DNA of 64,000 nt from Myxococcales bacterium (GCA_021783235.1 JAJXUD010000001.1:183569-247568); one strand, 5' to 3'; numbered from the stretch's first letter, positions 9,333-17,867 are shown. The notes: a model not told the origin generated them from the letters alone. Numbers and translations are program-made.

Positions 9333-10094
9333 TCAGCGCGCCCCGTAAATCGTCATGCGGCCGGCCACTCCCGCCGGGGTATTGGTCCCGGTCTGAAAGA
9401 GCACCTGGACCAGCGGAGGGCATCGGATCGGGGAGTAGAACCACAGTGGATTTGTGCCGCCCGAAACGCTGGACCCGGGATTGGAGCCGCCCAATTGAAA
9501 GATCGCTTGTCCGCCGGACGGAGCTGCGAGTCCGCCATTGGCGAGCATGAATTGCGTCCCGTCAGAGCGCACCCCGAGGACGGTCAGCGCGGTCCCGCCT
9601 GAGGTAAGTACACCGATTTCCGTCTCGATAACGATGTATGGAAAGTCCGACACGTCAAGGATGCCGGAGTCCACGATCGTCGCTAACGACCCTGGCGTGT
9701 TGCCCGTCCCGTCGAAAAGCTGCTTCGCGGCGGATGCTTGCAGCGGAGCGATATTCCCGAGACGATCGAGGCCCGCCACGGCCAGGGGATTCTCCGATGG
9801 CACGCCGCCGGTCGGATCTGGGCCGTAGACGACGCCGGAGGCCTGCGGGGCATCGGGCAGCTCGAGCAGGTCGGACTCCGAGCTGGCGATCCAAATCGAG
9901 AGCGGCATGGCGCCGGCCTGAAAGACCACCTGCGCGCGCGCGCGATTCCACGCCTGCTTCGAGAGCTGCATCGGGAGCCAGAGGCCGCCCTCGGGCTGGT
10001 AGGTCGCGGCTCCAATCGCCGACGCCGGCGAGAAGCCCCACACCGGCCCCGGGACGAGGATCTGCGCGCCTGCGGCGATCTTCTGGAGGCGCAT
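9333..10094 (-). CDS. Putative virion protein, module A
   Basis: beta-rich 253 aa protein, positional counterpart of 22852-23721. Confidence 0.55.
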   Translation of the reverse strand: MRLQKIAAGAQILVPGPVWGFSPASAIGAATYQPEGGLWLPMQLSKQAWNRARAQVVFQAGAMPLSIWIASSESDLLELPDAPQASGVVYGPDPTGGVPSENPLAVAGLDRLGNIAPLQASAAKQLFDGTGNTPGSLATIVDSGILDVSDFPYIVIETEIGVLTSGGTALTVLGVRSDGTQFMLANGGLAAPSGGQAIFQLGGSNPGSSVSGGTNPLWFYSPIRCPPLVQVLFQTGTNTPAGVAGRMTIYGAR

Positions 10095-10095
10095 G

Positions 10096-10617
10096 TCAGC
10101 TCCCCCCGAACGAACTGCGCGCCTGCGACCCGAGCGTCCGCGTGAACCCGCCCGGCGCCGGCGGGTTGAACGTCGGCGTCGGTGGGGGGTTGAACTGCGA
10201 CGGTGGCCCCGGGTTCGCCGGCGACGAGCCGCCGCCGAAGACGCCCGAGAGCGCCCCGCCCCCCATGATGGCGAGCGCGGCGGTCGAGGTCATCTTCGAA
10301 CCCTGCGTCAAGGATCCGAGGAGGGCCTCGTCGCGAGCATCGAGGCCTCCCATTGTCCCGTTGTCGATGAGCGACTTCCCGAAGCCGAAGGCGTTGAGCG
10401 CGGGAATCGTCTCGACGGTGGCGCCGAGACCCACCTCGGCGCCGCGACCAATGGCGGTCCCTACGTCGCCCAGGGCGGCGCCGACGTTGCCCTTCGCGAG
10501 GTCCTTACCACTCTTGGCGAGCTCCGTGGCCGTGACCTTGGCCGATGCGCCGACGGCGTCGACCGCTGTTTTCGCCGGCGACAGGAGCTTACCCGCCCAC
10601 GTGTTCCAGAAGCTCAC
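10096..10617 (-). CDS. Putative virion protein with Gly/Pro-rich tail, module A
   Basis: Position between capsid candidate and virion protein; 173 aa. Confidence 0.55.
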   Translation of the reverse strand: MSFWNTWAGKLLSPAKTAVDAVGASAKVTATELAKSGKDLAKGNVGAALGDVGTAIGRGAEVGLGATVETIPALNAFGFGKSLIDNGTMGGLDARDEALLGSLTQGSKMTSTAALAIMGGGALSGVFGGGSSPANPGPPSQFNPPPTPTFNPPAPGGFTRTLGSQARSSFGGS

Positions 10618-10618
10618 G

Positions 10619-10867
10619 TTAGAACGCCGACACCAGCTGGCTGGCGCTGCTGATCAGCCCTGGCGCGGCGGAGACGAGCGCGTTCAGGTTGAAGCCTCCG
10701 CCGGCCGCGGGCGCGGCCGCCGGCGCCGCAGGCGCGGCCGCCGGCGAGCTCGAGCTCGAGCTCGCCGAGCTGCTTTTCCTGCCCTTCCAGAACTCCCAGG
10801 CGGCGAACCCGCCGCCGGCGACGGCGACGGGAGCCGCGATGAGAGCGATGATCGTGCCGGTCTTCAT
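10619..10867 (-). CDS. Small TM protein, module A
   Basis: MKTGTIIALIAAPVAVAGGGFAAWEFWKGRK. Confidence 0.65.
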   Translation of the reverse strand: MKTGTIIALIAAPVAVAGGGFAAWEFWKGRKSSSASSSSSSPAAAPAAPAAAPAAGGGFNLNALVSAAPGLISSASQLVSAF

Positions 10868-10904
10868 GTGACCTCTCGTGCAGCGGGAGACTGCCTGGCG
10901 CCGA

Positions 10905-12365
10905 CTAGAAGATCGAAGCGATGCGCTGGACGAGCGCCTGCGCCGTCACGTTGGCCACCTTCAGCTGGCCCTGGTTCTCGACGCCGTGCCCCAGGATCTT
11001 CTGCGCCATCTGCATGTGGAAGATCGTCCCGATGCCGCCGCCCCGGTTCGAGCTCGCGTAGCCGGGCATCGCGGCCGTCAGCCACTTCACCGCGTGGGCG
11101 AGCGACGCCGTCCCTGCCGACGAGTCGAGCCCGCCAGGGTGGTTGGCCGCCGCGCTCTGCGCCGATGCCGCGAGGTAGGACGGCACGTCGTCCACCGGCG
11201 GCGCACCCCGCGCGAAGATCGTGCCGGGCGCGAGGTCGTAGCCGGGGTGGCCCTCGCGCAGCACCGAGAGGGGAGCGATGGCCCCGACGTGCTCGGGGAC
11301 GCGCTTCCCCTCCGCGCCGAACCTCGTGGCCAGCCGGAACTTCTTCGGGCCGTGCTCGCTCCCAAGCAGGTTGGTGCCGACGCGGGAGACCGAGGACTTC
11401 GTGTTCTTCTCAACGTAGACGACGCAGAGCTTCGGCGCCGTGAGATCGTCGTTCGGCTGGCTGAAGACCAGCTCGTCCGCCGAATCGAGCGAGGCGAGCT
11501 CGTCGAACGCCGGGGCGACGTAGAGCGGCGTCGCGAGCGAGCTCCAGTCGAAGCTACCGAGCGGCAAGTCCTCGAAGTAGCTCGAAAGAACCTGCGCCGC
11601 AGTCGCGATGCCCTGCATCCGGCGGCCGTCGGCGTCGATCGTGAAGAGCGTGAGCGGCGAGGCGGCCGCCGCGTAGCCCTGATCCATGACGGCGAGGATC
11701 GAGCCGCCGGCGCCGGTCGGCAGGGGGATGTTGATCCCGGCCGTGGTGGTCTCGCGCAGCTTCGGGACGGTCGCCCAGTCGTCACCGTCGGCGGGGATGT
11801 CGTCGAAGATGACGAGGACCGGAACGTTCGTGGCGTTCGCGACGGAGACTTTGCCCCCGTCGAACGTCGGGATCGCGCCGGGCGTCAGAGCGAGCTGCAG
11901 CTGCTTCATCTGCGAGGCGCCGGGGCAGGTGTCGTGCATCCGCGACCCGAGCCGCTCGAAGCTGAATGAACGGACGATCTCGACGATGGGCGTCAGCGAG
12001 CCCCCCGCCGGCACCGCGACCTGGCCGGCGGCAACGGACGAGAGCGGGATGTTGGAAATCTTGAAGTCCTGCTCCTCGAGGACCCCTTGGAGGAGCCGAA
12101 GCAGCGGGAAGGGCGTGTTCGGGTCGACCACCTCCGGCTCCGTGTCGCCGAACTGGAGGGAGAGATTGCCGGCGATCGCTGCGGCGAGGGTGGCGCAGTC
12201 TGCCGGGGTCATGTTGTAGGCCGCGGCATCGGTCGAGGTCAGCTGCGGAGAGCAGCGCAGGCGAATCCGCGTGCACTTGCGGCCGGCGTCGAAGCGGATC
12301 GGCTTCTGGAGGACGCCGGGGGCGCCACTGCCGAGAGCGACGGAGAACTGATTGGCCTGCTTCAT
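10905..12365 (-). CDS. Candidate major capsid protein, module A
   Basis: Largest structural-size protein (486 aa), beta-rich, downstream of packaging-type ATPase and small TM gene; syntenic with 19926-21218. Confidence 0.55.
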   Translation of the reverse strand: MKQANQFSVALGSGAPGVLQKPIRFDAGRKCTRIRLRCSPQLTSTDAAAYNMTPADCATLAAAIAGNLSLQFGDTEPEVVDPNTPFPLLRLLQGVLEEQDFKISNIPLSSVAAGQVAVPAGGSLTPIVEIVRSFSFERLGSRMHDTCPGASQMKQLQLALTPGAIPTFDGGKVSVANATNVPVLVIFDDIPADGDDWATVPKLRETTTAGINIPLPTGAGGSILAVMDQGYAAAASPLTLFTIDADGRRMQGIATAAQVLSSYFEDLPLGSFDWSSLATPLYVAPAFDELASLDSADELVFSQPNDDLTAPKLCVVYVEKNTKSSVSRVGTNLLGSEHGPKKFRLATRFGAEGKRVPEHVGAIAPLSVLREGHPGYDLAPGTIFARGAPPVDDVPSYLAASAQSAAANHPGGLDSSAGTASLAHAVKWLTAAMPGYASSNRGGGIGTIFHMQMAQKILGHGVENQGQLKVANVTAQALVQRIASIF

Positions 12366-12427
12366 CGAATACCTCTTCGCGTTGGACTACGTTCGGGGGG
12401 GGGTGCCTTTGGGGGGGTTCGGCGCTC

Positions 12428-12550
12428 TCAGCCCGTGGTGGCGGGCTTGAGCCTGCCGATCTTCGGGATCCCGCTGTAGGCGGCGGCGACGGCGCCGCCG
12501 GCGAAGGCGAGCAGGGTGGCGGTGACGAGCATCCAGGTCTTGATCTTCAC
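12428..12550 (-). CDS. 40-aa TM protein, module A
   Basis: VKIKTWMLVTATLLAFAGGAVAAAYSGIPKIGRLKPATTG; counterpart of 19762-19917. Confidence 0.6.
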   Translation of the reverse strand: MKIKTWMLVTATLLAFAGGAVAAAYSGIPKIGRLKPATTG

Positions 12551-13239
12551 GACGTCTCCTCTTTGCGGTCGCCCTGCTTCCAGAGGACCGGCGGGTTGCC
12601 CTTCTTGAACGTGGCGAGAGAGGCCGCGACAACGCGACCGATCTTCGGCGCGAGTAGCGCGAGGTCGCCCTCGTCCTCCTGCGCGAACAGCAGCGCGCGC
12701 GTGACGTTGCGCCGCGCGTCCTTGCAAATCCGACCCCACCCCTGCGCGATGAGGATGAGCCTGATCCCGGCATGGCCGCCGCCGGTCGAGAGGCGATTGA
12801 TGAGGGGGACGGCGAGGCGCGAGTAGAGGCCCCCTTCCTCGAGGACGACGTCGACGTCGCCGGCGGCCCAGCACCAATCGAGCGCGCGAGAGACGCGGCG
12901 GCCGAGTTCGGCCTCGTCCAGCGTGTGCGGGTCGAGGACCACCCTGCAGCGCGACGCGCGCAGGGGCGCGCAGCGGGCCTCGACGAGCTCCTCGTAGGTC
13001 CAGGCGTCGCCCTGCCAGGTCCGCCGGCGGGCCTGCCCGGCCGCGGCCCGGCGGCGGTCGAGCGACGAGTAGGGATCGAAGACGACGAGGCGAGGCGAGC
13101 CGGCGAGGCCCCGCTGCACGATGGTCGTCTTCCCGAAGCCCGAGAGTCCGCAGGCGGCGAGGGTGCCACCGTCCTCGAGGGCGCTGACATGCTGGGCGGC
13201 GGGCGAAAGGAGGGCTGCCATGAGAAGGGCGAGGGTCAC
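12547..13239 (-). CDS. P-loop packaging-type ATPase (HerA/FtsK-like), module A
   Basis: Walker A GLSGFGKTT, Walker B-like VDVVLEEGG, HAGIRLILIAQG; similar to 19064-19768. Confidence 0.75.
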   Translation of the reverse strand: MTLALLMAALLSPAAQHVSALEDGGTLAACGLSGFGKTTIVQRGLAGSPRLVVFDPYSSLDRRRAAAGQARRRTWQGDAWTYEELVEARCAPLRASRCRVVLDPHTLDEAELGRRVSRALDWCWAAGDVDVVLEEGGLYSRLAVPLINRLSTGGGHAGIRLILIAQGWGRICKDARRNVTRALLFAQEDEGDLALLAPKIGRVVAASLATFKKGNPPVLWKQGDRKEETS

Positions 13240-13691
13240 GCCGGGGCCACCGGGGAGACGGGGTCATTCAGGCCGGCGGCGGCGCGCATGAGCGCCTTCC
13301 GGCCGAAGGCGCAGGCGACCGCGCCGAACTTGACGAGCTTCGATCCGGCGCCCTGCGTCCACTCGCAGAGGAGCCCGGCGAGCTCCTCCGAGGCGTCGTC
13401 CGTGCCGTCGGCCAGCGCGGCGCCGATGTCGCGCGAGGCGAAGGTGCCGACGATGACGGCGATTCCGAGGAGCGCCGTGTCCGTGACCCGACGCATCGAT
13501 CGGCGGTAGGCATCGGGCACGGCGGCGGGCTCGGGGCTGACCGCGGCCGCGGAGGGGGGAGGGGCGCCGTCGTCCTGGTCGCGCGTCTCGGCGAGCTCGG
13601 CCGTGGCCTCGTCGAGCTCGGCCGTGGCCTCGTCGAGGCTCCTCTCGAGGAGCTCGGGGTCGGCGGGAGTGACGGGACGAAGCTGCGCCAT
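13236..13691 (-). CDS. Module A protein upstream of ATPase
   Basis: Coupled to ATPase start; counterpart of 18564-19067. Confidence 0.6.
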   Translation of the reverse strand: MAQLRPVTPADPELLERSLDEATAELDEATAELAETRDQDDGAPPPSAAAVSPEPAAVPDAYRRSMRRVTDTALLGIAVIVGTFASRDIGAALADGTDDASEELAGLLCEWTQGAGSKLVKFGAVACAFGRKALMRAAAGLNDPVSPVAPA

Positions 13692-13730
13692 GGCCCGCAC
13701 CGTGCCCGGGAGACGCCACGGGCGGAAGCG

Positions 13731-13757
13731 ACAAGAGCGACAAGAGCGACAAGAGCG
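13731..13757. repeat. 9-bp tandem repeat (ACAAGAGCG x3)
   Basis: acaagagcgacaagagcgacaagagcg in the divergent control region of module A. Confidence 0.9.
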
Positions 13758-13762
13758 ATAGG

Positions 13763-13978
13763 GTGGCGGAAGCCGGCTTAGACTGGCGTGCGATGACCGA
13801 GGGAGGCCGCGTGAACCGAAAGTGGGTCGACACAGGGGAAGCTGCGCGCGCCGAGTCCGTCACGCGCCGCACCGTCGAGCGCTGGGCACGCGAGCAGCGG
13901 ATCCTCGCGCGACGAGCGACGCGCCAGTCCCCCTGGCGCATCGCCGTCGACGGCGAAGGGTTTACGATCGAGCGCTAG
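13763..13978 (+). CDS. Excisionase/MerR-like HTH protein, module A (divergent from structural genes)
   Basis: VDTGEAARAESVTRRTVERWAREQRI; mirrors 18283-18474. Confidence 0.65.
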   Translation: MAEAGLDWRAMTEGGRVNRKWVDTGEAARAESVTRRTVERWAREQRILARRATRQSPWRIAVDGEGFTIER

Positions 13979-14337
13979 AACAGCCGGGCACTGACGACGC
14001 CCGTGCGCGTCGCCGAGGCGCTGCCCTCTTTCGCCTCGAGCCGGAGGAGCTCGGTCGGCGTCGGCTTGCGCGAAAACTGAGCCGTGAAGGTGACGCCGTC
14101 CACCAGGAGCTCGACGTGCTCAATCACGAGCGGATGAGCCGGCGCAAAGCGGATCTGCATCATCGAGACCGCCGCGTGGCGCTTCCCGCCGAGGGACTCG
14201 AGTCGGTCGACGGCCTCCCTGCTGTCGAATCCCAGCGCGACGCTCGGAAATTCCCCGTGCGGGAGCGATAACACCTTCGCAGCGAGGATCTTCAGGAAGG
14301 ACAGCGGGCGCTCCTCAAACAGGGGTTCGGCGGACAT
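13975..14337 (-). CDS. Hypothetical protein, module A early region
   Basis: Intact 120 aa ORF in coding-like frame. Confidence 0.5.
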   Translation of the reverse strand: MSAEPLFEERPLSFLKILAAKVLSLPHGEFPSVALGFDSREAVDRLESLGGKRHAAVSMMQIRFAPAHPLVIEHVELLVDGVTFTAQFSRKPTPTELLRLEAKEGSASATRTGVVSARLF

Positions 14338-14340
14338 ACG

Positions 14341-14793
14341 TCACCTCGGAGAAGGGGCGCGCGGCCCCGGTGAAACCCCGTCCGGATGGCCGGGGCATGG
14401 GATCGTCGACGTGCATGGGCCGTAGGGTGCCCGCGACGCGCCGCAGAGGCGCAGCTCGTCGACGAAAAAGGAGCCGCAGTCGCACGGCTCCCAGCAGAGA
14501 ACGTCGGAGCTGAGGACGCGCAGCGGCTCCCAATAGGCCGCTCGAAGCCGCCGGCAGTGGCGGCAAAACCGGCCGATGTAGATCGTCACGCCGAGCGAGA
14601 GCTGGCTGGTAGGAGCGGGCACTAAACCTCCGGCGGTAATGCGCTCGGCGGCGTAGAGCTCGTCGGCGAGCTCCGCTAGGTCCCCGCGCTCGAGCAGCTC
14701 GCGCATCCACTGAATCCGCCCCTGCCAGGCGCGGCGCAGCTCTGCGACGCGCCTCATAGTAGTTTCCAATCGAGCCCGCTCGTCTCGCGTCAC
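14341..14793 (-). CDS. Zinc-ribbon-like protein, module A
   Basis: CRHC..CWEPCDCGSFFVDELRLCG..CTSTIPCPGH resembles CRRC..CPLCPGQRADEVPLCG..CTAIAPCLYH at 17093+. Confidence 0.6.
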   Translation of the reverse strand: MTRDERARLETTMRRVAELRRAWQGRIQWMRELLERGDLAELADELYAAERITAGGLVPAPTSQLSLGVTIYIGRFCRHCRRLRAAYWEPLRVLSSDVLCWEPCDCGSFFVDELRLCGASRAPYGPCTSTIPCPGHPDGVSPGPRAPSPR

Positions 14794-15746
14794 GGGGAAC
14801 CTCCCGACGGCGAGGCTCGCTCGGAATCGACGAGGCGCCAGAACTCACCCGCCTCGGGGGAGCAGCTCGAGCTGAGTGCACTCGACGCAGGAGCAGAGGA
14901 ATCCGAGCTCGCGGAACGAGCGGACCCGGGCACAGCAGAGGAACCGCCAGCGATGGCGCGAGACGCGCTCGAGCTTTGCCCGGACGCAACAGCGGGAGCA
15001 GATCCATTCGCGGGGGTTGAAGGCCGGGGTTGGGGCTGGCATGGCTCCTCCGTTCTCCGCACGTCGGCGAGAAAATCCTGCACGATCTGCTCGGGCGATC
15101 TGGGATCCGGGACGAGCTCGAGGCGGCGAGGCGGAGCAGCCGTCCGGCGGAGCTCCGAGATGGCCGCCTTCGCCCGGGTGAGTTCGGCGAGCAGCTCGCG
15201 CTTCTCATGGACGCGCGTGGCCACCGCGGAGCTCAGCTCCGCGTCGCGCTCCCGAAGCTGGCGTTCCAGAAATGCGATCTTTCGTGCGCGAGCCCGCGCC
15301 TTTGCCTGTGCGACGGGAGCCCATCCCCCATCGAGAGCCCCGGCGTCGAGCGGCTTCGGTTCGCCCGCAGGCGGCGGGGGCGCTTTCGGCTCAGAAACGG
15401 GCGCCGGCGGCGCCGGCGCTCCTCCTGCATCCCCCCATACCCCCGAAAGGCTAGAAGCTATGATCGAAGCCTCTTGATCTACAGACAGAGGCGTAGTGCA
15501 CAACGCCACTACGGCGGGGGCCGGAATCGAGCCGCGGCCGGCCGGAGACAACGCCGGCGTTGCCTCTCCGCCGGGCAGGAGGCGGAGGGGCGTTTCTGTC
15601 AGGGGGTCGGGCGGAGCTGCGGGTCGAGGCTCTCCCCAGACGATCCTCGGGGTCCAGCGCGTTGCCCGAGAAGGGACGTTATGTTCCACTCCGGCATCCG
15701 CATCTGACCCCTCTACCCCGCCGCGCCCTTTCCGGACAAGGCCCAC
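14790..15746 (-). CDS. Coiled-coil/Pro-rich ORF, module A; start uncertain, open through att site 2
   Basis: KIAFLERQLRERDAELSSAVATRVHEKRELLAELTRAKAAISEL; stop overlaps next GTG start. Confidence 0.4.
   Translation of the reverse strand: MGLVRKGRGGVEGSDADAGVEHNVPSRATRWTPRIVWGEPRPAAPPDPLTETPLRLLPGGEATPALSPAGRGSIPAPAVVALCTTPLSVDQEASIIASSLSGVWGDAGGAPAPPAPVSEPKAPPPPAGEPKPLDAGALDGGWAPVAQAKARARARKIAFLERQLRERDAELSSAVATRVHEKRELLAELTRAKAAISELRRTAAPPRRLELVPDPRSPEQIVQDFLADVRRTEEPCQPQPRPSTPANGSAPAVASGQSSSASRAIAGGSSAVPGSARSASSDSSAPASSALSSSCSPEAGEFWRLVDSERASPSGGSP
14845..15042 (-). CDS. Small Cys-rich (CxxC) protein nested in another frame
   Basis: MPAPTPAFNPREWICSRCCVRAKLERVSRHRWRFLCCARVRSF..LCSCVEC. 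Confidence 0.4.
   Translation of the reverse strand: MPAPTPAFNPREWICSRCCVRAKLERVSRHRWRFLCCARVRSFRELGFLCSCVECTQLELLPRGG
15666..15687. repeat. att-like site 2 (junction of A and B)
   Basis: CCGAGAAGGGACGTTATGTTCC; left 15 bp match site 1, right 16 bp match site 3. Confidence 0.75.
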
Positions 15747-15837
15747 CCGTCAGGGGGGCCGGTGACCAGCTCGAGCGCCGCCGCTTCCCCTGTTCCCCCG
15801 ACCGCCGGGCCGGCGTTCACACCCAAGGAGATCGAAG

Positions 15838-16080
15838 ATGCACTCGTCAACGACCAACTATCTGCGTCCGACGTTCGAACAGATCGAGCTGATGAAGGGC
15901 GTGCGCTTCTCGATCAAGGAAGCGATCGAGAAGGTGCAGCGGATGGTTCCGGAAGGGCGCTATCAGAGCCTGGCCTTGACGGCTCTGGAGCAGGCCGCGA
16001 TGTGGGCCAACAAGGGGATCACCCGGAACTCGGACGGCTCGCCGCGGGACGGGGCGATCGAGGAGCCGCTCGAGCCGTAG
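15838..16080 (+). CDS. Acb2/Tad1-hairpin-like protein (candidate anti-CBASS cyclic nucleotide sponge), module B
   Basis: 80 aa two-helix protein; RYQSLALTALEQAAMWANKGITRN matches the recalled S(R)xxSLALTxLExAxMWAxxAIxR signature of the family. Confidence 0.6.
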   Translation: MHSSTTNYLRPTFEQIELMKGVRFSIKEAIEKVQRMVPEGRYQSLALTALEQAAMWANKGITRNSDGSPRDGAIEEPLEP

Positions 16081-16169
16081 GGCCAGCGCCGCGGCCGGTC
16101 CTCAGGGGCGCCCTGCGCGCCCTCCGGCTCGAGCTGGAGGCCCTCAGGCACCCGACCGTCAGGCCCACC

Positions 16170-17096
16170 GTGATCGGGCGCCGGAACGCCTTCGGCGAGC
16201 TCGACGTGACCATGGACTTCACGGGCTCGCCCGACGTGCGGCCCCTTATCTTGAAACGTGGCGGGACTAAACACTGCGAGCCCACCCAAGTCCTTGGATT
16301 CTGTAGGGACGGTCACCGGCGGGCCTTCGTCTACGCCTGCACGTCCCGCCGCTGCGAGAGCAAGACCTGTACGAGGCATGCGCTCCGCCAGCGGCAGGAG
16401 ACCCTCCGACCGCTGATGCGCGAGAGCTTCCCGGGGGCCTGGGGCGTCCTCGTCCTGACCTACGCCCCCGAGCTCCGCCCCCTTCTGCAGGACGCCGGCG
16501 TCTTCCGCCGGGCGCGCCGAGCGGCGATCGCGGTGATGGAGCAGACCATCCTCGAGCATCACGGCCTCGGCCGCGGCTGGCGCCTCGGTATCGCCTCGAT
16601 GGATCACCCCGAAGGCGACCGGAACCCGGGCGACTGGAAGCCGCACCATAACCTGCTCTTCCCCTCGGTCGCGTTCCGCGGCGAGGAGCGCCACGACCTC
16701 CGCTACTCCTTTCCGCCAGAGCTTCTTGACCTTCTGCGAGACCGCTGGAAGTGGGTCCAGGAGTTCCTCCTCGGCCGCGCGCTCGGGCGGTCCGCGGACG
16801 TCTGGTACCAGTTCCGCAGGGGCGACCGGAAGAAGGGCCACGCGCTGAAGTACTTCCCCCGGACGTTCCCGGCCTGGCCGGCGCGCGCCCAGCGACTCAC
16901 CTGGTGCGGCGCCTTCGGCGCGGCCGTCCTCCATCGCCTCAAGGAAGTGCAGTCGACTGAGGCAGCGCCTCAGGAGGGCCTCTGCTGCCTCGTCTGCAGG
17001 GCTCAGCTCGTCCGCTTCGAGTACCCCGACGGCCCGGTCCCGCACGGCCACCGCTCGCTGACCGGCGTAGGTCCACCGACAGGAGGAGGCCCATGA
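16170..17096 (+). CDS. Rolling-circle replication initiator (HUH Rep), module B
   Basis: Cys cluster CTSRRCESKTCTRH, VLVLTYAP (motif 1-like), KPHHNLLFP (HUH-like motif 2), KKGHALKYFPR (motif 3-like); start uncertain. Confidence 0.7.
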   Translation: MIGRRNAFGELDVTMDFTGSPDVRPLILKRGGTKHCEPTQVLGFCRDGHRRAFVYACTSRRCESKTCTRHALRQRQETLRPLMRESFPGAWGVLVLTYAPELRPLLQDAGVFRRARRAAIAVMEQTILEHHGLGRGWRLGIASMDHPEGDRNPGDWKPHHNLLFPSVAFRGEERHDLRYSFPPELLDLLRDRWKWVQEFLLGRALGRSADVWYQFRRGDRKKGHALKYFPRTFPAWPARAQRLTWCGAFGAAVLHRLKEVQSTEAAPQEGLCCLVCRAQLVRFEYPDGPVPHGHRSLTGVGPPTGGGP

Positions 17097-17737
17097 GCTG
17101 GGACACGGGAGGAAACCGTGCGCGCGAACGGGCGGCCGAGGTCACCCACCGCCTCTGGCGCGCGCGCGCGGTCCTGCGCGAGCTCGAGCGCTTTGTCGCT
17201 CTAGGGGGCGCCCGGCCGGGGGAACCGAGCGATTGCCTCGCTGGGCTCGTGTCGGAGCTGGCGGCCGCCGTCGACCGCGGCCCCGGCCTCCTCGACGGAC
17301 CATCGCCCCAGCTCGTGCTCCCCCTCCATCGCTGGATCGCCCTCCAGTGTCGCCGCTGCGGCGGCCTGTTCGGCGAGCGCTTCGTGCCGGTGGCGCCCCC
17401 GCGCGACTTCGTCGAGGTCCGCTGTCCGCTCTGTCCCGGCCAGCGAGCGGATGAGGTCCCTCTCTGCGGCCGCGAGATCAGCGGCTCCCGCCACTGCACG
17501 GCAATCGCGCCGTGCCTGTATCACGACCAGGAGGAGGACCATGCCAGACCCGATCGAGCAGCTCCGCGACTGGAAGAGAAAGTTGGGCTTCTGGAGGGAC
17601 GGGAGGTTCCCGACGGTGGCCCAACGCGACTTCGTGGCGGGGCGGCTCTGCCGCCAGCTCCTCGGAGACCTCGACCCGATCATCGAGAGCTTGACGCCGC
17701 CCGGGCCACCGACCCCGAGCGCCCCGACCGAACCTGA
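17093..17737 (+). CDS. Zinc-ribbon-like protein, module B
   Basis: CRRCGGLF..CPLCPG..CG..HCTAIAPCLYH; 3' part overlaps next gene, real end uncertain. Confidence 0.5.
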   Translation: MSWDTGGNRARERAAEVTHRLWRARAVLRELERFVALGGARPGEPSDCLAGLVSELAAAVDRGPGLLDGPSPQLVLPLHRWIALQCRRCGGLFGERFVPVAPPRDFVEVRCPLCPGQRADEVPLCGREISGSRHCTAIAPCLYHDQEEDHARPDRAAPRLEEKVGLLEGREVPDGGPTRLRGGAALPPAPRRPRPDHRELDAARATDPERPDRT

Positions 17738-17867
17738 CATGCTCAATTTCGCGCTCGACCATCTTTTCTCAGCGCTGCACGACCTCTCGGAGGGCCGCCC
17801 AGAGTTCGCCCGTCCGCGCCTGCAGGCCGCCCTTCAACTGCTCCTCGGGACCGAGGTGTTGCCGTGA
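17541..17867 (+). CDS. Hypothetical protein, module B
   Basis: 108 aa, coding-like, coupled start/stop with neighbours. Confidence 0.6.
   Translation: MPDPIEQLRDWKRKLGFWRDGRFPTVAQRDFVAGRLCRQLLGDLDPIIESLTPPGPPTPSAPTEPDMLNFALDHLFSALHDLSEGRPEFARPRLQAALQLLLGTEVLP

Larger units (their letters stand above)
5893..15680 (-). mobile_element. Prophage-like module A (~9.8 kb)
   Basis: Minus-strand ATPase, capsid candidate, small TM proteins, lysozyme; 15-bp direct repeat CCGAGAAGGGACGTT at both ends. Confidence 0.7.

Noticed and set aside
15666-15687. Canonical chromosomal dif site
   Set aside because: Only the TTATGTT half resembles dif; central hexamer and other arm are poor matches, so kept only as a dif-like hypothesis
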